NCBI GenBank assembly: GCA_034430155.1
Contig: DAOUET010000072.1
Coordinates: 1-22,467 of the forward strand
DNA from: DAOUET01 sp034430155
GTDB lineage: Bacteria > Chloroflexota > Anaerolineae > Anaerolineales > UBA4823
Reading direction: 5' to 3'
DNA: 22,467 nucleotides
Every line of letters starts with the position of its first letter. Within the stretch, counting starts at the first letter, position 1. This document shows, piece by piece, positions 16,253-22,467 of this stretch. The notes below the pieces were generated by a model. It saw only the letters and a program-made list of their open reading frames with translations, searched no databases and was not told the DNA's origin. Both the position numbers and the translations under genes were made by a program.

Positions 16253-16609
16253 TCATAACCCGTACAGCTCCCTTTGCAATGCCGGGCGACGAGCATAAGT
16301 AATTTTGAGGTTAGAAAGGCAAGCCTGCCATTCGCTCTGTCGGCCAGATGCAAGGTAGGCCATTTTTGCCTTTAAAAGCCACCTGGCTGCCCCGGGATTG
16401 TACTTGCTTTGGGTCTTCTCAATCAAACCTTCGGTTTGCTTTTTCGAAACCCATATAACCCAATCGGGATGGTGGGATAAGACAGCCTCAACCACCTTTT
16501 CAATCAGTGAATAAGACCAGAAACCAGGTTGAGCCGCACCGGATTCTCGCCAAGGTAATCCACCTTGGCGAGTAGAATGGCTGCCCCTACCATGGCGGTG
16601 GGACTGCAA
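16253..16609 (-). pseudogene. SWIM zinc-finger protein, C-terminal fragment
   Basis: From about residue 30 the frame reads L-I-E-K-V-V-E-A-V-L-S-H-H-P-D-W-V-I, later S-K-Y-N-P-G-A-A-R-W-L-L-K-A-K and S-E-W-Q-A-C-L-S-N-L. This is the helical C-terminus typical of SWIM zinc-finger proteins. The SWIM motif (CxC...CxH) and several hundred N-terminal residues are missing. The first 30 residues look unrelated and coincide with a hairpin at 16546-16572, probably a deletion or insertion junction. Nothing upstream to 16734 restores the gene. The ORF has an ATG, but a functional product is doubtful. Confidence 0.65.
16546..16572. repeat. 11-bp inverted repeat at the SWIM fragment junction
   Basis: CTCGCCAAGGT (16546-16556) and ACCTTGGCGAG (16562-16572) are exact reverse complements around a five-base loop. 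The element sits where similarity to SWIM proteins begins. It may mark a recombination or element-insertion point. There is no T-tract. Confidence 0.7.
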
Positions 16610-16734
16610 GTTGCCAAGACCGGGCCCGCACCGGTAAGCAGGCGATAAATTTCAGGTCACACCAGGCTATGTTGGTGCACTCAATCCCTGGAGGGCTCTA
16701 AATGACTTCTAAGTAGCCTATCCTATAAGCCAGG

Positions 16735-17187
16735 TTACTCTCGCCAACGTATGTCCGAGCACTCCATGCAGAATATTTTATTGCCTTTCATCGTGTATTC
16801 ATCTAGGCTTAATGAGATTACCCTCTTGCATTTTGCGCATCGGGTCGGTTCATACTTGGGTGGATTTTCCAACTTTTTAAAATTATATTCATTTGTGCCA
16901 TAGTATACATATAACTCGGTTTCAAAATCATTGCGGCACCATGGACATGTTTTCCAATCGCCCGTATGTTTTTCTACGTAATGATGACCGCACAGCGTAT
17001 ATCGGCGATGGTTACGATGGCAACTATTTCGAGCATAAGAGAACAGAACGTATTTATGCTCGTCGTCACAAATCCACTGCCCACAACAATCTGTTCTGGT
17101 TAGATTCTTGGTTTTTCTGCATAAACCACAGCGGGGGCGTTCTGCAACAGGTTTACCTGGGGAAGCTTTTTTCTGCTGATTCGCCAT
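16735..17187 (-). CDS. Cysteine/histidine-rich zinc-binding protein (RING- or treble-clef-like)
   Basis: The 150-residue protein is packed with potential zinc ligands: C20-x2-C23, C34-C35, C40, C56-H57, C66-x-H68-H69, C81-x2-C84 and, at the end, C117-x2-C120 with C140-x2-C143. The first block resembles a cross-braced RING or treble-clef array; the last pair is a stand-alone zinc ribbon. There are no membrane helices or catalytic motifs. AGAGGA lies about five bases before ATG 17187. It is the first gene of the same-strand accessory cluster that runs to 13378. A role in nucleic-acid or protein binding is plausible but not shown. I do not recognise a named family. Confidence 0.75.
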   Translation of the reverse strand: MANQQKKASPGKPVAERPRCGLCRKTKNLTRTDCCGQWICDDEHKYVLFSYARNSCHRNHRRYTLCGHHYVEKHTGDWKTCPWCRNDFETELYVYYGTNEYNFKKLENPPKYEPTRCAKCKRVISLSLDEYTMKGNKIFCMECSDIRWRE

Positions 17188-17205
17188 TTTTTCCTCTGAA
17201 AATGA

Positions 17206-17490
17206 TCATTTGAGGTAAGTCATACACACTTTCTGGTGAATAGGACTTTTGGAGTGGAATGAAGTATGCATCAACTTTGTCTTGTCATATCTATAGCTGA
17301 AAGGACAATCCAAATATTTTCTGCCTGCTCCACTGTATTGCTCAATCCGGGGAATTAGACGGGCAAACGAAATTGAGCCCAGCAAACAACTAACTACCGC
17401 AACCACTATGAATTCTTTTGGCTCTCCCGTCAAAGCCGAAAGAACTATTCTTTTCAGTTTGATCGCTTTCCGTACCAGAAGCGCTTCCAA
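17206..17490 (-). CDS. Possible small membrane protein (weak)
   Basis: The frame has one hydrophobic segment (F-I-V-V-A-V-V-S-C-L-L-G-S-I-S-F-A) and then a polar tail with a few cysteines. It begins at a TTG inside the end of the DUF1475 gene, has no ATG before the hydrophobic part and no ribosome-binding site. No family is recognised. It may be chance; it is listed because it is the only coherent frame between the DUF1475 gene and the zinc-protein cluster. Confidence 0.25.
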   Translation of the reverse strand: MEALLVRKAIKLKRIVLSALTGEPKEFIVVAVVSCLLGSISFARLIPRIEQYSGAGRKYLDCPFSYRYDKTKLMHTSFHSKSPIHQKVCMTYLK

Positions 17491-17783
17491 TCGCCGCCGC
17501 TGGTTTGTAGCGAAATGAACGTGTAGAGCGCACCGGCCCAGAAGCCAAATACCATCATCATGATGATCCAGATGATAGATGGGGGCAGCGCTTTCTCACG
17601 AAATGCAATCCAGCAGGAGAACAGGGTGAAGCCAACGTACAAATCCACGAGCGAGACTATCCCCCAGGGCATCGCAAGCAGCTTTGCTCCTTCGGCGATA
17701 AAATCCCCCTCGGTGAATCCGTAAATCAGAATGCCGGTCATAGCCAACAAACCGGCCAGGACAATGATCTTTGCGATCTTCAT
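17454..17783 (-). CDS. DUF1475-family membrane protein
   Basis: The 109-residue protein has about three to four hydrophobic helices and the DUF1475 pattern: M-P-W-G-I-V-S-L-V-D-L-Y-V-G-F, then W-I-A-F-R-E, then I-I-W-I-I-M-M-M-V-F-G-F-W-A-G-A-L-Y and the C-terminal G-D-W-K-R-F-W-Y-G-K-R. The family has no known biochemical role. It lies 25 bases after the DUF1295 gene and is the last clear gene of the heliorhodopsin-led operon. In relatives I know of, DUF1475 proteins are stand-alone inner-membrane proteins. Confidence 0.85.
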   Translation of the reverse strand: MKIAKIIVLAGLLAMTGILIYGFTEGDFIAEGAKLLAMPWGIVSLVDLYVGFTLFSCWIAFREKALPPSIIWIIMMMVFGFWAGALYTFISLQTSGGDWKRFWYGKRSN

Positions 17784-17808
17784 AGTTATTCCAGTTCCTC
17801 AACTAGGG

Positions 17809-18594
17809 CTATTTCTGGCGCGGAAGCCAGGGAATAAATTCGCTCGTCTTTTCGATGTACTCTTTGTATCCGGGTTTCTCTTCCTTCAAGGTTTTTTCAA
17901 GCAGCGTCACACCTGAAACGCGCAACAACAAGGTCGTCATGATGATCGGGCTGAAAACCGTCCACCAAGCTCCAGCAGCCAGGGAGAAGAGATAATAAGC
18001 CCACCATTGGGTTGCGTCACCAAAATAATTAGGATGCCGCGTGTAGCGCCAGACACCCGTTTGCAGCACCTGGCCTTTATTGGCCGGATTGGCCTTGAAG
18101 CGTGCCAACTGCCAATCGCCTGCTGCTTCAAAGAAGAATCCGATCAGCCAGAGGGGAATCGCCAGGTAATCGGGCCAGGTAAGCTGATTAGGCTGGACGC
18201 TGATTTGCGCGGCCAGTAAGGGTGCCGCTACAATCCAGAGAATAACGCCTTGAAGGAAAAAAACCTTGAATAGGCTGCGCCACCACCAGGCATTACCAGC
18301 TTCTTTGCGCCACACTTGATAACGAAAATCCTCGGGTTTGCCCCAATTGCGCGTGAGAATGTGGAGTGACAGACGCAGCCCCCAGATCGTCACCAGCACG
18401 TTGAGCAACCATTTGCGCGGCTCGAAGCCGTCGGGTGTAAGCAAGAACGCAGCCCAGGTGATGATCACGAAGCCCGCGCCCCAGAAAATGTCCACGATGC
18501 TGGAATTCTTCAGTGCCAGGCTGATTAGCCAGAGAAGGGTCATCAATCCGAGAATGACAAGACCTAATGTGAGATAGATTGGTATGAAATCCAT
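17809..18594 (-). CDS. DUF1295 membrane enzyme (steroid-5-alpha-reductase/ICMT-like fold)
   Basis: The 261-residue polytopic protein has about six helices and the family signature near its C-terminus: T-G-V-W-R-Y-T-R-H-P-N-Y-F-G-D at 179-193, plus E-D-F-R-Y (88-92) and the final P-G-Y-K-E-Y. The R-H-P-N-Y motif binds the cofactor in related reductases and methyltransferases (NADPH or SAM). DUF1295 proteins are predicted lipid or isoprenoid double-bond reductases, but none is well characterised. ATG 18594 is chosen because GGGAG lies about eight bases upstream and homology starts there; the open frame to 18810 is antisense shadow of the DegV remnant. It overlaps the end of that pseudogene by 31 bases. 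Confidence 0.9.
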   Translation of the reverse strand: MDFIPIYLTLGLVILGLMTLLWLISLALKNSSIVDIFWGAGFVIITWAAFLLTPDGFEPRKWLLNVLVTIWGLRLSLHILTRNWGKPEDFRYQVWRKEAGNAWWWRSLFKVFFLQGVILWIVAAPLLAAQISVQPNQLTWPDYLAIPLWLIGFFFEAAGDWQLARFKANPANKGQVLQTGVWRYTRHPNYFGDATQWWAYYLFSLAAGAWWTVFSPIIMTTLLLRVSGVTLLEKTLKEEKPGYKEYIEKTSEFIPWLPRQK

Positions 18595-19465
18595 TGGTTT
18601 TCTCCCAGTAGAATCAATTCTTCCTGCGCGCCAACCACCGCAAAACCTACGACGCCTGGGCCGATATGCACACCGATGACTGGCGTAATTTCTGCCACCA
18701 GGATATCCTTCTCGGGCAGCATGTGGGCGGCTTGAGCGCGCAGCTCGGCCACCCGCTCGAGCGCGTGTGTGTGCACAATTGCGGCGCGTTCGAGCGCCCC
18801 AACCTCGCACAGCATTTCGAGCAAGCGTTTGGTTGCATGTTTGTGCGTGCGCACCAGTTCTGTGCCTGGTTTGCCAGCGTACATCGTCAGAATCGGTTTG
18901 AGCTGCAGCAAATTGCTGAAATTGGCAATGAACTTGTTCATCCGCCCGCTGCGTTTTAGAAATTCCAACCTATCGAGCGCAGCGAAAACGCGGCTGGTTT
19001 GATTTGCTCGTTGATCTAGGCCAGGATTTCACCTATTGACTGGCCTGCCGCTGCCAGTTTCGCCGCCGTCTCGACCAGGAATCCCGTTCCCATACTTAGC
19101 TGTTGCGAATCGAACACAGTATCCCGAACCGGTGTGGTTTCTTGCGCCACGACGCGTGCTACATCCACCACTGCGCTCAGTGCAACCGAGATTTGGATCG
19201 ACAATATATCTGTAGCGCCTTCATCGGCGAGGGCATCTTACAGTGCGTGAAATTATTGCGGCGAGGGAACAGCCGTGGTGGGGTGTCCCGGAAATGTTGG
19301 CAGTTTCTTGTAGAATTCTTCGCAGTTTATTTCAATGCCATCAAGAAAGCTCTGCTCACCCACGTTGATGTAGAACGGCACGACACATATGCCGTATCTG
19401 GCAATTGTCTTGGCGGGTAAATCACAGGTGCTGTCGGTAACAATGCGAATCGGCATGGTACCCAA
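18564..19465 (-). pseudogene. DegV-family fatty-acid-binding protein, pseudogene
   Basis: The start is intact: P-I-R-I-V-T-D-S-T-C-D-L-P-A, then V-V-P-F-Y-I-N-V-G and F-P-G-H-P-T-T-A-V-P-S-P, the family's fatty-acid site. TAA codons follow at 19253-19255 and 19238-19240 in the same frame. That frame then continues with D-A-L-A-D-E-G-A-T-D-I-L-S-I-Q-I-S and D-S-Q-Q-L-S-M-G-T-G to a TAG at 19016-19018. A shifted frame carries the rest, from F-A-A-L-D-R-L-E-F-L-K-R-S-G-R to V-I-G-V-H-I-G-P-G-V-V-G. At least three stops and one frameshift show real decay. DegV proteins (FakB relatives) bind fatty acids for phosphorylation by FakA. Downstream genes keep intact frames. Confidence 0.92.
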
Positions 19466-19467
19466 CC

Positions 19468-19809
19468 TTAGACGACGAGAATTGCCCCAAGCACAATTTC
19501 AATGAGCAGGCTGATGATGTTCGATTGCGCATACGATTTATCGAACACCATGGAGAACGTACGCGCCACAGCAATCGCAAGATAGCCAATGCCGAGCATT
19601 TGATACGCAGTTGCACCCAGGAACAACGGTGCAAGCCCCAGGGCGATGAACAATCCGCCAAAAATGGCGCGAATCTCCGACACGCCACGCACACCATTGG
19701 GGTTCAAGCCGATGAACGCGTAGGTTGCTGTGGGTTTCACGAACGCTAGCAACCCGGTTGCAGCGGTTATCAAGGCGGCGATGATTTTAAGAACCATCCA
19801 GATATTCAT
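19468..19809 (-). CDS. Small four-helix membrane protein (DUF4345-like)
   Basis: The 113-residue protein has four hydrophobic segments and the recognisable middle G-L-N-P-N-G-V-R-G-V-S-E-I-R-A-I-F-G-G-L, followed by L-G-L-A-P-L-F. This pattern resembles DUF4345 and related small integral membrane proteins of unknown role. GGAGG sits eight bases before ATG 19809, a strong ribosome-binding site. The gene is 29 bases after the peroxiredoxin-like gene and ends two or three bases before the DegV remnant, so it is part of the same operon. Function is unknown. Confidence 0.75.
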   Translation of the reverse strand: MNIWMVLKIIAALITAATGLLAFVKPTATYAFIGLNPNGVRGVSEIRAIFGGLFIALGLAPLFLGATAYQMLGIGYLAIAVARTFSMVFDKSYAQSNIISLLIEIVLGAILVV

Positions 19810-19838
19810 CTAATTGCCTCCAAGTGATTGGCTAAAAT

Positions 19839-20312
19839 TTAGGGGTCCGCGTTCAATTGATCCAACAGAGCCAGTATCTTGGCGTTCTCCGGAATGTCAG
19901 ACATCGAATGCCCGTAGTGCACGAAACGCGCCACGCCAGCCTTGTCCACAATCACCTGGGCAGGCATGCGTCCGAACTTGAACAAGTTGATTTCCTGCCC
20001 GTACAGCTTGAGCACGCTGGCCTTCGGGTCGGGCAAGCCCACAAAGGGCAGGTCATGCTCGCCCCAATACACTTTAAAAGTTTTGGCATCTTCCGGGCCA
20101 ATAACGACCACCTGAGCCTGCCGTTGGATAAATTCCTGATAATCCTGGCGCAACTGCGCCATATGCCGCCGGCAAAATGGTCAGGCAAAGCCGCGGTTGA
20201 AGACCAGCACTACGTGCGATTTGCCGAGGAAATCTGAAAGGCAGATGGTTTCACCCCGAAAATTTTGCAGGATGAAATTTGGGGCGAGGGTATTGAGAGC
20301 GACTTGGGGCAT
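19839..20312 (-). CDS. AhpC/TSA peroxiredoxin-like protein, putative selenoprotein (UxxC)
   Basis: From ATG 20312 (AAGGA five bases upstream) the frame encodes a thioredoxin-fold redoxin: A-P-N-F-I-L-Q-N-F-R-G, then V-V-L-V-F-N-R-G-F-A, a TGA at 20181-20183 (codon 44), then P-F-C-R-R-H-M-A-Q-L-R, V-V-V-I-G-P-E-D-A, D-L-P-F-V-G-L-P-D-P and G-R-M-P-A-Q-V-I-V-D up to TAA at 19839. Relatives read R-G-F-x-C-P-F-C, so TGA replaces the first, redox-active cysteine, giving UxxC. The rest of the frame is full length, conserved and free of stops. A hairpin suited to a bacterial SECIS follows the TGA. Predicted product is 157 residues and cytoplasmic, probably reducing peroxides. The alternative is a plain nonsense mutation; start-only annotation would give a truncated protein from 20162. 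Confidence 0.8.
20146..20161 (-). promoter_or_regulatory. Putative bacterial SECIS hairpin downstream of in-frame TGA
   Basis: On the transcript, TGGCGC and GCGCCA form a perfect six-bp stem around the loop AGUU. The loop starts 25 bases after the TGA (20181-20183). Bacterial SECIS elements sit inside the coding region with an apical loop roughly 16-37 bases past the UGA and a G in the first two loop positions; both hold here. Folding energy was not computed. Confidence 0.65.
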
Positions 20313-20320
20313 TGGGTTCC

Positions 20321-21289
20321 TTATGGATTGAGTATAGTCGAAAAGCTTATGACCGCATCCATGAACGCTGCGGGGCGTTCTTCATGCGGGACGTGACCGG
20401 CGTTGGCGATAACGACCAGCCTGGCATTGGGCAGCTGGCTTGCCAGCCGGACGCTCTCTTGGGTAGGAACGATGCGGTCATCGTCGCCAGTGATCACGAG
20501 CACCGGAAGGGTGAACTCGTTCAGATGTTCGGCCAGGCCTGATGGGCGGCTGGCGAGGGTGAATTCCCACAGCGCTCGATCCCAGTTTTCAACCTTGAGT
20601 GGCTTTTGATAGAGCTCTAACATCTCCGGTGAGAGTAATGCAGGGTTGTGCCAGGCCATCTCGATCAGTTCTGGCCCGCGCGCCTGGATCTGTCTCGCCA
20701 CCAGCGGCCCCAGGTGGCGCATCTGCGGAGTGGCCAGCAATGGGCGCAACCATGTTGGCGCACCACCGCCGATATATACCGCTGGATCAACCAGCACCAG
20801 CGCCGATACGCGCTCCGGGTGCGCCAGCGCGGTTTGCATCGAGACCGTGCCGCCCGCCGAATTGCCAATTAAAATGGCTCGTTGCACTCCGAAATGATCT
20901 AACAGCCCAATCACCAACTCCACCTGAGCTCCAGAGCTGTAAGGGTTCTGCCCCTGCCAGGTGGGCGGCCGCTCGGTAAGACCAAATCCCGGGCGGTCGA
21001 AGGCAATCACTGTGCCAAGCTGGCTAAGCGGTTCCATCACGGCATGCCACGAGTACAGGCTGGCCCCAAAGCCATGCAGCAGCAAGAACACCGGCTCGCC
21101 CTGCCCCATCGTTTTGAGGTGCACGCTCAACCCGTTGATCTCGATGAACTGGCTGTCGGCGTCGGCCAGCGCCTGCGGCGGGAGGGTGCCCTCCAATGGG
21201 GGCACGGGGATGAGGAATGGTCCAACCAACACGCTGAACAGCCCTATGGCCGTAACAGCCAGGGTGGGGAGCCCAATCCTTCGCTTCAT
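20321..21289 (-). CDS. Alpha/beta hydrolase, membrane-anchored or exported
   Basis: The 322-residue protein begins with a basic stretch and one hydrophobic helix (about 7-28), a probable uncleaved anchor or signal. The hydrolase core shows the oxyanion segment L-L-L-H-G-F-G (69-75), R-P-G-F-G-L-T (99-105), the nucleophile elbow G-N-S-A-G-G with serine 144, an acid in G-D-D-D-R-I-V-P (probably aspartate 271) and histidine 299 in N-A-G-H-V-P-H-E-E. The triad is complete. The sequence is closest to the esterase/haloperoxidase/meta-cleavage hydrolase group; substrate cannot be predicted. Its ATG overlaps the stop of the upstream PPOX-class gene (ATGA), and the peroxiredoxin-like gene starts eight bases after its stop. 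Confidence 0.93.
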   Translation of the reverse strand: MKRRIGLPTLAVTAIGLFSVLVGPFLIPVPPLEGTLPPQALADADSQFIEINGLSVHLKTMGQGEPVFLLLHGFGASLYSWHAVMEPLSQLGTVIAFDRPGFGLTERPPTWQGQNPYSSGAQVELVIGLLDHFGVQRAILIGNSAGGTVSMQTALAHPERVSALVLVDPAVYIGGGAPTWLRPLLATPQMRHLGPLVARQIQARGPELIEMAWHNPALLSPEMLELYQKPLKVENWDRALWEFTLASRPSGLAEHLNEFTLPVLVITGDDDRIVPTQESVRLASQLPNARLVVIANAGHVPHEERPAAFMDAVISFSTILNP

Positions 21290-21675
21290 ACGGACGGCTC
21301 CAATCTTGGCTTAATTTCCAAAACAGTATATTTTCTGCCCTGCAAAGCAGAAGCCAGGGCAAGCATCTTCTTCATCCGGCCGTACTTCCGGTCGAGCAGG
21401 CGGTCGACCTTCCGGGCGGTGTCGCGGTCTGGTACTTCGCGGGCGATGGCCAACAGCCACTAGCCGAGCAGGAAACCATTCGCTTTACACGGGGCAATGT
21501 TCACAAGACCGTTGTTGCGGATGCGCTTCACCTTACCCGAATTCGCCACCGTGCGCACGAAAATGGTGTCACCATCCTGTACAAACCAAACAGGGGTTTT
21601 GACGCCCACGCCGCTCTTGCAGAAGGTTTCAAGGTTCAGGTATTGTTGCTGAGTCAGTTGATCGAGACTAGTCAT
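21286..21675 (-). pseudogene. PPOX-class (F420/FMN split-barrel) oxidoreductase interrupted by TAG
   Basis: From ATG 21675 the frame encodes the split-barrel pattern T-P-V-W-F-V-Q-D-G-D-T-I-F-V-R-T, K-V-K-R-I-R-N-N-G-L-V-N-I-A-P-C and G-F-L-L-G, then a TAG at 21460-21462. The same frame resumes W-L-L-A-I-A-R-E-V, D-R-L-L-D-R-K-Y-G-R-M-K-K-M and K-Y-T-V-L-E-I, typical of the family's C-terminus, and ends at TGA 21286. That stop overlaps the next gene's ATG, which shows the full frame was the original gene. TAG is used as an ordinary stop elsewhere here, so readthrough is not expected. An upstream TTG (21723) is an alternative start. Either a recent amber mutation or a base error is likely. Confidence 0.85.
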
Positions 21676-21761
21676 ACTGTCATTCGATTCGGTTGTCTGG
21701 TAGTGGCGAACAACTTTAGTCAACTCACAGCGCCCCCCAGGTATTTAGCATAACCATGGAT

Positions 21762-22467
21762 TTATACCGGGGCCAGGGTGCCAGCGAAGATGATCCAGGC
21801 CAGGACAGTCTTGGCAGCCAGGCTTAGGATAATGTAGACGCGCTCGCCATAAAGATAATCTTTCCAAGGCCCAATCTTCTTGTATTGCAGCACCATGTTC
21901 ACGGCAAAGATGTTGAAGAAGACAAACAGGGTTGGGATGATGGCATAAACGAAGGCGGGCGGTTTGCCACCTTCACCTGCCAGGGATCCAACAAAATAAG
22001 TTACGATCACGATCCAGGGAATAATGCCAGCCACAGACCCATAAACAAAGGCTGTCCAATCGGTCTTCTGGGTATATTGGTTGTGGAGTTCCATCATAAT
22101 CCCAAATAGGTTCATCATGGCGTTGATGCCAAAGATGAGAATAATGGCGCCCAATTCGTAAATACCCACCAGCATGCCGATGAGGACAATCATGACCGAA
22201 GAAGAGAGTGCATATTCATAGAATCGAACCGGGTTCATGCCCTTCTTTAGGTTGGAGACGTATAACTTGTAGCCGACTGTCGCCAGGAAAAAGTGCGCCA
22301 CAGCCGAGAGCAGCAGGAAGACCGCTACCACCGGGCCAAAGCGCAATTCATAGACCAGTTTAAGATCGGGAACCAAAGCCATTTTGTTCAGATCGAACTT
22401 TAGAAAGCTGGTGTATATTGGGTATGCTGTATCGTTACTTAATACGATCATCAGGATCCCCTGGATC
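21762..22467 (-). CDS. Heliorhodopsin, 5' end beyond the window
   Basis: This seven-helix retinal protein family is recognised by R-F-Y-E-Y-A-L-S-S-S-V-M in helix 3, F-G-I-N-A-M-M-N-L-F-G-I-M-M-E, the W-K-D-Y-L-Y-G-E-R-V-Y linker and S-L-A-A-K-T-V-L-A-W in helix 7. The lysine in the last motif (214 counted from ATG 22451) is the Schiff-base residue; the glutamate of Y-E-Y is the probable counterion and the histidine of S-A-V-A-H-F-F a conserved helix-2 residue. The frame continues upstream of ATG 22451 as I-Q-G-I-L, which matches helix 1 of the family, so roughly 25 residues lie outside the window. Heliorhodopsins sit inverted relative to type-1 rhodopsins and are thought to be light sensors or modulators in monoderms. 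It is the first visible gene of the operon running to 17454. Confidence 0.94.
   Translation of the reverse strand, partial: IQGILMIVLSNDTAYPIYTSFLKFDLNKMALVPDLKLVYELRFGPVVAVFLLLSAVAHFFLATVGYKLYVSNLKKGMNPVRFYEYALSSSVMIVLIGMLVGIYELGAIILIFGINAMMNLFGIMMELHNQYTQKTDWTAFVYGSVAGIIPWIVIVTYFVGSLAGEGGKPPAFVYAIIPTLFVFFNIFAVNMVLQYKKIGPWKDYLYGERVYIILSLAAKTVLAWIIFAGTLAPV

Noticed and set aside
18595..18810. Upstream extension of the DUF1295 frame by 72 codons
   Set aside because: It is arginine-rich, lies within the C-terminal part of the DegV remnant in another frame, and the good ribosome-binding site and homology both support the start at 18594.
20165..20180. GC-rich mini-hairpin TGCC-GGC-GGCA directly after the TGA as the SECIS
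   Set aside because: Its loop begins only about ten bases after the TGA, closer than usual for bacterial SECIS elements; the hairpin at 20146-20161 fits better.
21460..21462. TAG in the PPOX-class gene as pyrrolysine or readthrough
   Set aside because: TAG ends other genes here (for example at 9226 and 13378), no recoding signal is visible, and the family has no known pyrrolysine.
1..22467. CRISPR array, tRNA or rRNA genes
   Set aside because: No regularly spaced repeats, tRNA cloverleaf-like segments or rRNA-like conserved stretches were noticed by eye; a dedicated scan was not possible.

Overview
The window looks like a chromosomal segment of a monoderm bacterium, most likely Chloroflexota (Anaerolineae-like). 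The reasons are the mix of families seen (heliorhodopsin, F420/PPOX-type protein, DUF6398, zinc-cluster proteins, SWIM fragment), lipoprotein-type membrane-fusion proteins with no outer-membrane channel gene, and moderately high GC. This placement is inference. No rRNA, tRNA or CRISPR array was seen.

Region 1 (1-8224) is an efflux locus. A TetR-family repressor faces away from a five-gene operon: two MacB/LolD-type ATPases, a two-FtsX-domain permease and two HlyD-like adaptors. The second ATPase carries a C-terminal cyclic-nucleotide-binding-like domain. The operon promoter overlaps two tandem palindromes that look like repressor operators. A perfect 48-bp palindrome separates the two adaptor genes.

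Region 2 (8225-9225) is a graveyard: a membrane-protein remnant, a 38-bp Tn3-type terminal inverted repeat, the C-terminus of a Tn3-family transposase with an in-frame stop, and a further unidentified coding remnant.

Region 3 (9226-12820, minus strand) encodes a heterodimeric ABC exporter of the TM287/TM288 or BmrC/BmrD type. One subunit has degenerate catalytic residues and the other a degenerate signature motif. A gene-poor stretch follows (12821-13377).

Region 4 (13378-17187, minus strand) is an accessory cluster of poorly characterised proteins: a DUF6398 protein, a CxxxxCxC protein, a frameshifted and truncated DUF2293-family gene, a conserved unknown, a C-terminal SWIM-protein fragment and a cysteine-rich zinc-binding protein.

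Region 5 (17454-22467, minus strand) is the most interesting part: a tight apparent operon headed, within the window, by a heliorhodopsin that runs off the right edge. It continues with a PPOX-class gene interrupted by an amber codon, an alpha/beta hydrolase, a peroxiredoxin-like gene, a small four-helix membrane protein, a DegV pseudogene, a DUF1295 membrane enzyme and a DUF1475 membrane protein. The peroxiredoxin-like gene has an in-frame TGA exactly where the catalytic cysteine is expected, followed by a bacterial-SECIS-like hairpin. It is therefore a strong candidate selenoprotein that ordinary annotation would truncate.
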